Shown: positions 44,878-53,711 of the stretch, piece by piece
How the letters are laid out: the number at the start of each line of letters is the position of its first letter
How positions within the stretch are numbered: the stretch's first letter is position 1
NCBI GenBank assembly: GCA_903858815.1
Contig: CAIOKE010000243.1
Coordinates: 1 to 64,000, forward strand
Source of the DNA: an uncultured Planctomycetaceae bacterium
Lineage (GTDB): Bacteria > Planctomycetota > Planctomycetia > Planctomycetales > Planctomycetaceae
DNA: 64,000 bases
Direction of reading: 5' to 3'
The notes under the pieces: generated by a model
Databases searched by the model: none
Seen by the model: only the letters and a program-made list of their open reading frames with translations
What the model was told of the DNA's origin: nothing
Program-made: the position numbers and the translations under genes

Positions 44878-46875
44878 ATGGACGAGCAGAAACGTACAAA
44901 ATTGCTGGCAGCTGGTCTGGGAACCGTGGTCGCCGTGTACTTCGGCCAATCCGTTGTATCCAGCTGGGTGATGGGGCCGATCAGAGACCTTGAGCGCAAG
45001 GTTGCGTCTGCCGAGAGTCAGGCGGAGAAGCTGGCGGATGACGAAATTCAGCTCAATGTGGCTCAGCGTAATCTGAAGGACTGGAAACAAATCAGTCTGC
45101 CGGGTGACATTGATACGGCACAGCGTCTGTATCGTGAATGGGTCTTTGATCTGGCAAGGCAGTGCGGATTTTCGGGTTCTGGTTTTGAAGTCGTTCCGGG
45201 GGCTCGTTCCGCGCAGAAAGAGTTCAGCACGGTGAGCGTGGAGGTAAAGAAGGCGGAAGTTGACCTGCAGGGGCTGGCACGATTCCTGTACCTGTTTGAT
45301 CAGTCAGCACTTCTGCAGCGGATCAGTGGGGTCAAAATTGACAGCCCGGGAGCCACGGGAAACCCGCGTTTGAGTGTGACTTTGACAGCCGAGGGGATGA
45401 GTGTTACGGGAACGGACAATCGGGCGGAACTACTGCCGCGGACGCAGTTGACCGGGGCAATTGATGAGAAGGCTTTGCTGCTGAAGGCGGTTGCAAGCGA
45501 ACAGTTTCCCGCAGAGGCAGAGGGTTTTGAGCCGTTCCTTGTTCGATTGGATCGCGAGCTGGTACGGGTGACAGAAGTTTCAGAGGCGGGCTGGAAGATC
45601 GAACGCGGTTTTGCTGGCACAAAGCCTGCGGCTCATGTTGATAAGTCGATTGTGGAGTTATTTCCTGTGCTGTGGGATCGCAGCACGCGACGAATCGAAG
45701 ATTTTCAGGCCCTTGTTCAGGCGTCGCCGTTTGTGCTGCCGGCAGCACCGAAATCCTACAGTCCTCGTGTGGCTGGGGTTTCCGACAAGACGATCCGACC
45801 GGGTGAGTCTGTCAGTCTGACAGCGAAGCTGGACAACGCCGATCCTGAACTTGGTGCAGCGGCTTTTGCTCTGGAGGATGCAGCCGAGGGGATGGCGATC
45901 GATGCGGCAACCGGGCAGTTCACGTGGATGCCGGCAGAGGCATTGGCGCCCGGGAAATACTCGGCGGTCGTAGCCGCTGTGCAGTCTGGAAATCCTGCGC
46001 AGAAAATCAGTTCAAAGCTGACCATCACAATTCAGGAACAGAATGCTGCTCCGAAAATTTCACTGCAGCAGGCTGCCGTTGTCGTTCTGGGGCGTGAATT
46101 CAGTGCTCAGGCGTCGGCCACGGATGATGGTCCGCTGGACTCTTTGAAGTACAGTCTTGGCGGGGGGGCTCCGGAAGGACTGGGAATTGATGCTCGCACC
46201 GGTCTGCTGAAGTGGACACCGGCCCGATCATTTACACCGGGTAAGTACGACGTGACAGTAAACGTGACGGATGGTGGTCGTGAAGCAAAGTCAGCGACGG
46301 CGAAGATTTCATTGGATGTGCAGGATGATTTCGCGGCGATGACCACACTGACAGGGACAGTGTCCCGTGATGGTACGTGGTTCGCGTGGCTGCGAAACCG
46401 TGCTACGGGTGTGACATTGAAGATGAAGGCCGGTGAGACGGTCAGGATTTCTGAAATCGCTGCCGAGATCACCGAGATTACGGCTCGTTATGTACGGCTG
46501 AAGGATTCCGCCGGTATCTGGAAACTGGCGCTGGGTGGGGCTCTGCGAGATCGCGTCCTTGAGACTCCGGCTGAACCACAGGCTGAGGCAGTCAAGTCTG
46601 TGCCGAGTGCTGAAGGAGCGGCGCCAGCGACGGCGCCGGCAGCACCCGCTGCAGCACCTGGTGCGACACCTGAAACGCCGGCTCCTGTACCTGCTGAGGC
46701 GCCTGCTGCTGCGGTGCCCCCTGCTGAACCAGCTCCTGTGACGCCACCAGCTCCTGTGACGCCACCAACTCCGGACTCCGGTGCTGAACCAGTCCCGCAA
46801 CCGGCTGCAGAACCCCAACCGGCTTCAGAACCAACTCCGACAGCACCAGCCACCGGGGCGGCCGTCAGCAGTTGA
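44878..46875 (+). CDS. GspM/PilO-like protein with Ig-like, GspC/PilP-like and Pro/Ala-rich regions
   Basis: About 665 residues against about 160-200 for GspM. A membrane helix lies at about 10-30. A coiled stretch and PilO/GspM-like domain follow (to about 190), then a short beta module with GWKIERGFAGTKPAAH. Two Ig/cadherin-like domains come next (about 292-385 and 388-480; FTWMPAEALAPGKYSAVV and LKWTPARSFTPGKYDVTV). A segment at about 487-560 (LTGTV...AWL...ITARYVRLKDSAGIWKLALG) resembles the homology region of GspC/PilP. The tail (562-665) is Pro/Ala/Glu-rich. ATG 44878 is preferred; 44851 is possible. Last gene of the locus. The GspC-like call is inference. Confidence 0.75.
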   Translation: MDEQKRTKLLAAGLGTVVAVYFGQSVVSSWVMGPIRDLERKVASAESQAEKLADDEIQLNVAQRNLKDWKQISLPGDIDTAQRLYREWVFDLARQCGFSGSGFEVVPGARSAQKEFSTVSVEVKKAEVDLQGLARFLYLFDQSALLQRISGVKIDSPGATGNPRLSVTLTAEGMSVTGTDNRAELLPRTQLTGAIDEKALLLKAVASEQFPAEAEGFEPFLVRLDRELVRVTEVSEAGWKIERGFAGTKPAAHVDKSIVELFPVLWDRSTRRIEDFQALVQASPFVLPAAPKSYSPRVAGVSDKTIRPGESVSLTAKLDNADPELGAAAFALEDAAEGMAIDAATGQFTWMPAEALAPGKYSAVVAAVQSGNPAQKISSKLTITIQEQNAAPKISLQQAAVVVLGREFSAQASATDDGPLDSLKYSLGGGAPEGLGIDARTGLLKWTPARSFTPGKYDVTVNVTDGGREAKSATAKISLDVQDDFAAMTTLTGTVSRDGTWFAWLRNRATGVTLKMKAGETVRISEIAAEITEITARYVRLKDSAGIWKLALGGALRDRVLETPAEPQAEAVKSVPSAEGAAPATAPAAPAAAPGATPETPAPVPAEAPAAAVPPAEPAPVTPPAPVTPPTPDSGAEPVPQPAAEPQPASEPTPTAPATGAAVSS

Positions 46876-46901
46876 ACTCACTTGCTTTGTTGTGAGGTCA
46901 T

Positions 46902-49900
46902 TCAGTTGGTGTTCAGTGATTGTGTGGCAGGTATGAGCAGCGGTTGGTCATCGGGGTCTTCACCGTCTGAGCTGAGTGGCTGCGTTTTCATGCGGTGTGC
47001 CAGGACCTGATCGCGGTAGTCGCGAAGGGGAACAATCAGCGCTTCATTGATGTAGCGACGGCGATGCAGAAAGTCGCTGCTGCTGACTCCAATCTGTCCT
47101 GCCAGTTCCTGCATCTGATCCAGTGCAAGGTTGCTGATTCGCACTGACTGATCAACATCATTCTGCACTCGCACGGCTGACTTCGGTTCCCATGCGGTGC
47201 GTGCTTCCCAGCGTTCGATCAGTTTCTGCAGCAGTCCGTTGAGCTGATCGAATCGTTCGGATGGCTGTTGTACAAGTTCTGGTTGCCGCACCAGCTGATC
47301 GAGAGCCGTAATCACGGGCCGGACGGATGCATCTGAGGCTGCAGCAAAGAAGACGATATGCAGTCGGTGCTGTAATTCTTCTGCGGGTGCCGGGTGGTTC
47401 AACAGTTCGTGGAGTCGCACGATTTCGTAGTGTGAGAAGTGGCCCATCAGGGGATCACCTGAGCGAGCGAATCGCACGAGTCTGCGGACCAGTTCCAGCG
47501 CGGTCTGCTGATCGCTGGCGGCTGCCATCAGAGCGGCACCAAGTGTTCTGAAATACTGCTGTCGCTCTTCATCAAGTGGGTGTGACACTCGAATGATGCG
47601 CCCATTCTCGACTTTCTCCAGTGGTGGCCGCGGATGCTGCTGCATTTCCATTCTGAGTGATCTGCGATAGGTCCATGGCTGATCGGGCATACCGGCAAGG
47701 ATTTCGATCTGCTGGGCCAGTGAGGAGAGCCGGCGTTTGGCCTCATGATGGGCTTCGGTCACGGGCAGTGCGGAGGCCAGCTGTTTCTGCCACGGTGCAA
47801 ACGCCAGACGCAGCTCCTCTGCCTTATCGGCGATACGTGCTGCTTCTGCCGGCCAGTTCAGAGTGGTCTGTGCTGTGGATGCCGAGAGTGGCAGCGGACG
47901 GGATTCGCGACTGAACAATCCGATCGGGTCTGCTGCGTCTGCCAGTGGCAATACGGCCACCTGTGCCCAGTCCCAACCGCTCAGCATCAGTTCTGTTCGG
48001 ACGTGTTCTTTCTGCAGCCGATCCAGCAGTCCTGGGCTGATCAGGCCTTTTTCAGAAGTGCCGGCCAGCAGGATGATTTCACCGGGGACCGTCTGAATGG
48101 CTCCACTGGCAGGAAATACGCTGCTGAGCGTGGCGAGGCATTCACGGAGCGGTTCCGGTCCAAGATCCCGACCTCGGAATCGCTGGGCAAAAACGCCATC
48201 AGCCGTGAGTACGGCTCGGACAGCCGTATAGAACTCTTTGTTATAGAGCGACGCTGTGGATGCTGCTGATGCCGGCGGACCCGTGCAGACAACGACATCG
48301 AGGCTCTGTGGTCGGGCACTTCGAACTGCCAGCTCAATGGGCTTATGTTCAATCCGGACTCGAGCGTCATCCGTTGGTTTTTGCGGACTGTTGTTCCAGA
48401 CGTGGGCAGCGGCCAGCTGTGTCAGTTGTGAGTCCTGTCGGACAGCAAGGATCTGCTGGACCGGAAAGTGTGTGCTGCAGCGAAGTGCGGCTCCGGAATC
48501 ATCGCCCAGCAGCATCACCTGCCCGGGCTGCGGGTGATTGCAGATGGCCAGTATCAGTGGCAGTACATCTTCCGGTGGCTGTGGGGTCGTGTCGGGGCTG
48601 GAACTGACGGCTCCCTGAGAGATTCCATTGCGACGGAATTCGATGATATTGCCACCCAGTTTCCAGACGGCCACTTCGCCCACGGATGTCACTCGTGTTT
48701 CCACCAGTCGGCCCGGTGCGGACTGCGGTATCAGTTCCGGAGCGACATTGTGCTGCAGAGCTACGCGAGTGCGTTCTGAGAACATCAGTCGGGACAACGG
48801 GGCTGTCTGTGGACTGCCCAGTGTGGTGGCCAGTACGACAGTTACAGTAATCACGGCAAGGTGCATACGAGGAAACGGGCGGGGGCGAAGCTCGACAGCA
48901 GTCGCTTTCGTGAAACTGCCCTCTGGTCGAGTGAACATGGTCAGACTTGCGAGCAGGGTTGCTGCGATCTGCAACTGGCCTGTGGCTTGAAGCAGCAGAC
49001 CGCTGCTGAGTGCGATTATCGCACCGCCGGTGATTCCGCAGACGACGAGCAGCGTAGTCGGCTGACTGGGGTGACGCTGGCAGGATGCCAGTGCGATGGC
49101 GAGTGGAATTCCTGAAATGCTGAGTAACGTGGCCAGTTCGAAGAGTACGAGCCAGTTCAGTCCGGTGGTGGCCGTGTACATCATGTTCAGGCGAACCAGC
49201 GCTGAAAAGCTCAGTGGTGCCAGCAGCAGTACGGCTGGGGCTACCAGTTTCAGCAGCAGTCGCATACCTGGAGCAAATCTCAGAAACGGGCAGAAGGCAG
49301 CGAGAAGGCAGAGTGCCAGTGCTGCAGTGGTGCAGAGCAGAGGCAGAGAAAGCTGAGCGAAGATGTGGCTGGCGCGGAGTGCAGAGACGATGGCAATTCC
49401 CGTGACGACTGCTGTGGACAGCAGTTGCAGAACACTCTGCTGGGGCAGAGCTGCAGTTGAAGGAGACGTGGCTGGTCTGGTGGCAGAGAAGAAAATGAGA
49501 GTCAGGGCCAGCAGTCCGGTGGTGGCGGCAGCGGTCTCGGGATTGACAGAGAGTACAGAGCAGGTGGCGGTCAGCAGGCCGGCCAGCGCGATACCGGAGG
49601 TGCGATATTGTGTGCCCAATTCCGCCATCGTGAATTGCAGCCACGCAGCGATCGGCACCGTGGCGATAGCAACAACTGCTGCCGGCAGCAGGAAAGCGCA
49701 GAATCCGGAAACGAAGGACGATCCCCGGAACGACTCCGCGCCCACATTCAGAATTTCCGGCAGGATGTGCGGCATCGAAAAAGTCGCGAGCATTGTGGAA
49801 CCGAAGAGTGCTGCGGCGAGGGTAAATGCTGAGATTCCGGTGGCGGACCGTGTCAGAGGGCGCATTGCAAGCGTGAGCAAAAATCCCAGCAGCAGTCCGG

Positions 49901-50060
49901 TCTGAAGTGCCAGCAGCGACTGGGGGCTGGTGCCGCAGAGTGTCAGCCACACAGCGACGAGGCGACAGCAACACAGCAGTGTGACAGTCAGGCTGCTGGC
50001 TGTCAGTGCGATGGGAGGCAGAAATCGAAACGGGCGGACTGCGGGGCTGAACTGTATCAC
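46902..50060 (-). CDS. MFS/spermidine-synthase-like membrane protein
   Basis: A 1052-residue protein. Residues 1-450 hold about a dozen membrane helices. Residues about 480-720 look like a class I methyltransferase/spermidine-synthase fold (QVMLLGDDSGAALRC, LDVVVCTGP, YNKEFYTAVRAVLTADGVFAQRF). The usual GGGDGG loop is degraded to LLGDDSG. The remaining about 330 residues are helical. Fused MFS/spermidine synthase proteins are common in planctomycetes and their function is unclear. Enzyme activity is doubtful here. It is convergent with the secretion locus (26-base gap) and divergent from thrC. Confidence 0.72.
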   Translation of the reverse strand: MIQFSPAVRPFRFLPPIALTASSLTVTLLCCCRLVAVWLTLCGTSPQSLLALQTGLLLGFLLTLAMRPLTRSATGISAFTLAAALFGSTMLATFSMPHILPEILNVGAESFRGSSFVSGFCAFLLPAAVVAIATVPIAAWLQFTMAELGTQYRTSGIALAGLLTATCSVLSVNPETAAATTGLLALTLIFFSATRPATSPSTAALPQQSVLQLLSTAVVTGIAIVSALRASHIFAQLSLPLLCTTAALALCLLAAFCPFLRFAPGMRLLLKLVAPAVLLLAPLSFSALVRLNMMYTATTGLNWLVLFELATLLSISGIPLAIALASCQRHPSQPTTLLVVCGITGGAIIALSSGLLLQATGQLQIAATLLASLTMFTRPEGSFTKATAVELRPRPFPRMHLAVITVTVVLATTLGSPQTAPLSRLMFSERTRVALQHNVAPELIPQSAPGRLVETRVTSVGEVAVWKLGGNIIEFRRNGISQGAVSSSPDTTPQPPEDVLPLILAICNHPQPGQVMLLGDDSGAALRCSTHFPVQQILAVRQDSQLTQLAAAHVWNNSPQKPTDDARVRIEHKPIELAVRSARPQSLDVVVCTGPPASAASTASLYNKEFYTAVRAVLTADGVFAQRFRGRDLGPEPLRECLATLSSVFPASGAIQTVPGEIILLAGTSEKGLISPGLLDRLQKEHVRTELMLSGWDWAQVAVLPLADAADPIGLFSRESRPLPLSASTAQTTLNWPAEAARIADKAEELRLAFAPWQKQLASALPVTEAHHEAKRRLSSLAQQIEILAGMPDQPWTYRRSLRMEMQQHPRPPLEKVENGRIIRVSHPLDEERQQYFRTLGAALMAAASDQQTALELVRRLVRFARSGDPLMGHFSHYEIVRLHELLNHPAPAEELQHRLHIVFFAAASDASVRPVITALDQLVRQPELVQQPSERFDQLNGLLQKLIERWEARTAWEPKSAVRVQNDVDQSVRISNLALDQMQELAGQIGVSSSDFLHRRRYINEALIVPLRDYRDQVLAHRMKTQPLSSDGEDPDDQPLLIPATQSLNTN

Positions 50061-50206
50061 TCGCGAGGCATCCTTGCCGTGAGAGTCTGTTGGGTGGAGA
50101 AAGAAGGCTGGCTGGAGAATGGACAGGGCGAAGCCTGTCTGGCAGGATTCGACTGATTTTTACCGGAAAAGCGGTTTTTGTCTCAAGACCGAAGGAGATT
50201 GGAGTC

Positions 50207-51469
50207 ATGCATACGTCGCTGGAGTGTTCGTTGACGGGAGAATTTCACGAACCTGATCGCCTGCAGGGGCTCAGTCGTGCCGGGAAGCCACTCCTGGCGC
50301 GTTATGACCTTGGTGCATTGAGTGGTTGGACGCCGGCGATTGTGCGGTCTCGTCGTGAGCGATCGATGTGGAAATTCCACGAGGTGCTGCCGGTCAACGG
50401 TTTATCTGAGGCTGTGACACTGGGCGAGGGGTTGACGCCATTTTTGAAATGCGTGGAGCGTGGGGTATTTGCGGGGTTTGGGGATTTGTGGGTGAAGGAC
50501 GAGGGCTTCAATCCGACTCAGAGCTTCAAGGCTCGTGGTATGTCCGCAGCTATGACTCGCGCGGCGGCTTTTGGTGTGCAGACGGTCGCGTTGCCATCGG
50601 CGGGAAATGCCGCGGGTGCCGCGACAGCGTACGCAGCGCGAGCTGGGATTCGCTGTGTGATATTTGTCCCTGAGGATACTCCGCCTGCCAATATTCTTGA
50701 GTCGGCCTGTGGGGGTGCTCAGGTGGTGCTGGTTAATGGTCTGATCAGTGACTGTGGTCGATTGTGTCGAGCAGCCTGTGATCGTTTCGGGTGGTTTGAT
50801 CTGTCGACACTGAAGGAGCCATTTCGTCTGGAGGGCAAGAAGACGATGGGCTACGAGCTGGCCTTTGATCTGGCGGATGCGCGTGGGACTGATCAGTTGC
50901 AGCTGCCCGATGTGATTCTGTATCCGACGGGGGGTGGCACGGGGCTGATTGGCATGTGGAAAGCGTTTGACGAGATGGAGCAGCTGGGCTGGATTGGTTC
51001 GGCGCGTCCCCGCATGGTGGTTGTGCAGGCCGAGGGGTGTGCTCCGATTGTCCGTGCTTTTGAACAGGGGGCGACCTCTGCGCCGCTGTTTCCGAATGCT
51101 CGGACTGCGGCCTCTGGTTTACGAGTACCGGCAGCGGTGGGCGACTTTCTGATGCTCGATATTCTGCGGCGAAGCGGGGGGACAGCGATTACCATCAGTG
51201 ATGAGGAGTTGATGCAGGGTGTAGGTGAACTGGCCCGTTTTCAGGGCATTCATGGGGCTCCTGAGGGTGGTGCGGTTTGGCGAGCGGCCGTGCGACTGCG
51301 TGAATCGGGTTGGCTGCAGCCTGCTGAAACTGTTGTGCTGTTTAATACGGGAGCAGCAGTGAAGTACAACCATCTGCTGACGTGCGATGATGCTGTGCGA
51401 CTGGATCACACGGATCCTGAGGCACTGGTCAGACTGGAAAACTGTCTGTCAGGAACGGATTTTCTTTGA
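50207..51469 (+). CDS. thrC: Threonine synthase
   Basis: About 420 residues; a PLP enzyme converting O-phosphohomoserine to threonine. PLP Lys is K108 in NPTQSFKARG. The phosphate loop is SAGNAAGA with PTGGGTGLIG later. The N-terminal lid residues TLGEGLTPF are typical. GGAG precedes the ATG at 50207, and an in-frame extension upstream to 50090 is not needed. It converges closely with the TPR gene (13-base gap). The family also contains cysteate synthase and related enzymes, but the pattern fits ThrC best. Confidence 0.88.
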   Translation: MHTSLECSLTGEFHEPDRLQGLSRAGKPLLARYDLGALSGWTPAIVRSRRERSMWKFHEVLPVNGLSEAVTLGEGLTPFLKCVERGVFAGFGDLWVKDEGFNPTQSFKARGMSAAMTRAAAFGVQTVALPSAGNAAGAATAYAARAGIRCVIFVPEDTPPANILESACGGAQVVLVNGLISDCGRLCRAACDRFGWFDLSTLKEPFRLEGKKTMGYELAFDLADARGTDQLQLPDVILYPTGGGTGLIGMWKAFDEMEQLGWIGSARPRMVVVQAEGCAPIVRAFEQGATSAPLFPNARTAASGLRVPAAVGDFLMLDILRRSGGTAITISDEELMQGVGELARFQGIHGAPEGGAVWRAAVRLRESGWLQPAETVVLFNTGAAVKYNHLLTCDDAVRLDHTDPEALVRLENCLSGTDFL

Positions 51470-51482
51470 TCAGGCGAAGGAT

Positions 51483-53690
51483 TCAGGGAGCAGTGGCAGC
51501 TTCCAGTTGATCTGCCAGTTGCTGCTGGGCCTCTGCCTGCTGCGGATCATTGAGTCCAATCCAGACCTGTTGCAGCAGCCGGTGAACCTTCGGTCGGCTT
51601 CCTCGAATGCGCAGAGAATCCTCGAGATCGCGACGAGCATCTGTCCAGCGCTGCAGATTGACGAAGATTTCACCGCGAGTCGACAGCAGTTCGGGACTTT
51701 CAGGCAGCAGTTCCAGAGCCTGATTGATCAGGTTCAGTGCATTCTGTCCGGCGCCGGATTCACTGCGGGCAACGGAAAGTGCAAGGTTATTCAGCACAAC
51801 AGGATTGCGATTCATGGCAATTGTGTTGGCCTGCTGCAGCCAGTCGATGGCTTTGCCATAGCGTTCATTCAGCATGGCTACGGTTCCCATGATCAGCAGG
51901 ATATTTTCCGCATCGTCGCCGGTGGCGCGAAGTTCCAGCAGGAGATCTTCGGAACGGGTGGCTATGCCAGTTTCAAGCAGGCTGATGCGTGCGAGGCGAT
52001 CAACTGCTTCAGCTTTGACGGCAGGCAGCATGGTCGCTGTCCGCAGCAGAACCAGCAGTCGTGCAGATTCATTGCCACCGGGCATGACGGGCAGCCAGGC
52101 CGAAGGCGCCGCACGATTTTTGGCAGGGCGATTGACCGCCGCATCGAATTCGTAAATGCAGGCCAGCCCATAGACACGTGTCTGCAGCAGTCCTTGCGGC
52201 AGTTCACCGTCGTTCGCCAGCAGACGACGTGCTGCACTGTAATTGGCGGCGTTTGAGAGACACTCTGCAGCGATCAGGCGATCCAGCTCTGTGGCCTCTT
52301 TTTCGCGTGCCTTGCTGGCGATATCGGCGGCAAGTGCTGTGGCATCGGAATTACGGCCGGCCTGCATCAGCCAGAAGACCAGCCGCGGATATGATTGGGG
52401 CTGCTGGCTGACAATTGGCTGCAGGCGATCCGCAGCTTCTGAATACCGTCCGTCAAGTGCTGCAGCAAGAATTGGTCCAAGTGCCTGTGTGGATTGATCA
52501 GAAGTCTCTGTTGCCTTTGCTTTCCAGTGTGCATAAAGCGTTGCCGACTGGGTAGACGGGCAGATGGCCCCCATCTCTTCAAGGTCCAAAGCCAGCTGCA
52601 GTGCAGCGATGCTGTCTGGGTTCAACTGCAGGGCCTGCATAACAAGGCTGAGACACCTGTCCCGATTGATGACAGTGACATCCAGCAACTGTCTGGCAGA
52701 GGCCAGCAGCAGTTCGCTGTGATAGTTCCGCAGCTCTGCGGTGTCAGCAACAGTTCGCTGTTTTTCAATCAGTTGTGCTGCTTCGGCAATTCGATCCTGC
52801 AGCGCAAGTACCTGGGCAAGCCGTAGTTTGAGTGAGACATCAGTGCTGTCTCGTGCAATTCCGGCCATCAGTTTTTGCTCATACTCCTGCAGACGGCCTG
52901 AAGCGACCTGCTGTTTGCCCTGCATTCTCTGCAGTTCGATCAGTGGCACCAGCCATTCGTCTGACACTTCAGCAGCGGCTGCCAGATGCTGCTCGGCCAG
53001 TTGCCACTCCTGTTCGCCTGAGTACAGTTCGGCCAACAGAGCGCGTGCTTCAGCATTTCGCGGCTGGACTGCCAGAATGTGCAGCAGATGCTGCATCTGC
53101 TGGGCTGTACTGACAGGCCGCCACGGTTTTTCAGAACGGGCATTCTGAACGATCCACATGTGGGCGGGCGGAAAACCGTGGTCCCCCGATTCTGACAATT
53201 CGACAATGCTTTGCCACGCCAGATCCCTGCGATCGGAATTCCACAACAATTCCGCCAGCTGCATCTTTGCCCCTGGATCTTCAGGATCCAGCCCGATCAA
53301 TGCCCGCAGACACAATTCAGATGTCTGCTGGTCGCCAGCAGCCTGTGCCCCCGCAAGAATGGTGTTGTAGGTCGTCTGGGCTTTCTGCAGATCCACCGAG
53401 CGTCCCAGAATCTGAATACCAAGCCATACGGTGAGTGCCATGAAGGGAATGCCAGCCACAATCAGAAACGGGTTGCGGCTGAGGAACCACTCTTCTGCCC
53501 AGTTCGTGAGCAGTGGCAGCAATACGGAAGGACGCAGCAGCGACAGTACAGAATTCCGCCGCTGTTCCTCGCGTTCCAGCATCTCACGATAAAACTGTTC
53601 GCTGGTCTGATCGCCGAAACGCACGTCACCACTGAGCGAGGATTCCCACTCGGCGTCAAGTTCAGTGCTGGTGTGCTGGTTGGCCTGCAT
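51483..53690 (-). CDS. Membrane-anchored TPR protein
   Basis: A 735-residue protein. A cytoplasmic N-terminal acidic region of about 70 residues, including EREEQRRNSV, precedes one membrane helix (FLIVAGIPFMALTVWLGIQIL, about 75-95). The rest is a long array of TPR-like helices, e.g. LCLRALIGLDPEDPGAKMQLAELLW, ALLAELYSGEQEWQLAEQHLAAAAE and NLINQALELLPESPELLSTRGEI. It follows the exosortase-like gene by 21 bases and is probably co-transcribed with it. TPR proteins near exosortases are thought to act in envelope or polymer assembly; that role is inferred here. Confidence 0.82.
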   Translation of the reverse strand: MQANQHTSTELDAEWESSLSGDVRFGDQTSEQFYREMLEREEQRRNSVLSLLRPSVLLPLLTNWAEEWFLSRNPFLIVAGIPFMALTVWLGIQILGRSVDLQKAQTTYNTILAGAQAAGDQQTSELCLRALIGLDPEDPGAKMQLAELLWNSDRRDLAWQSIVELSESGDHGFPPAHMWIVQNARSEKPWRPVSTAQQMQHLLHILAVQPRNAEARALLAELYSGEQEWQLAEQHLAAAAEVSDEWLVPLIELQRMQGKQQVASGRLQEYEQKLMAGIARDSTDVSLKLRLAQVLALQDRIAEAAQLIEKQRTVADTAELRNYHSELLLASARQLLDVTVINRDRCLSLVMQALQLNPDSIAALQLALDLEEMGAICPSTQSATLYAHWKAKATETSDQSTQALGPILAAALDGRYSEAADRLQPIVSQQPQSYPRLVFWLMQAGRNSDATALAADIASKAREKEATELDRLIAAECLSNAANYSAARRLLANDGELPQGLLQTRVYGLACIYEFDAAVNRPAKNRAAPSAWLPVMPGGNESARLLVLLRTATMLPAVKAEAVDRLARISLLETGIATRSEDLLLELRATGDDAENILLIMGTVAMLNERYGKAIDWLQQANTIAMNRNPVVLNNLALSVARSESGAGQNALNLINQALELLPESPELLSTRGEIFVNLQRWTDARRDLEDSLRIRGSRPKVHRLLQQVWIGLNDPQQAEAQQQLADQLEAATAP

Positions 53691-53711
53691 ACAGGTTTTC
53701 TGAGAGTTGTT

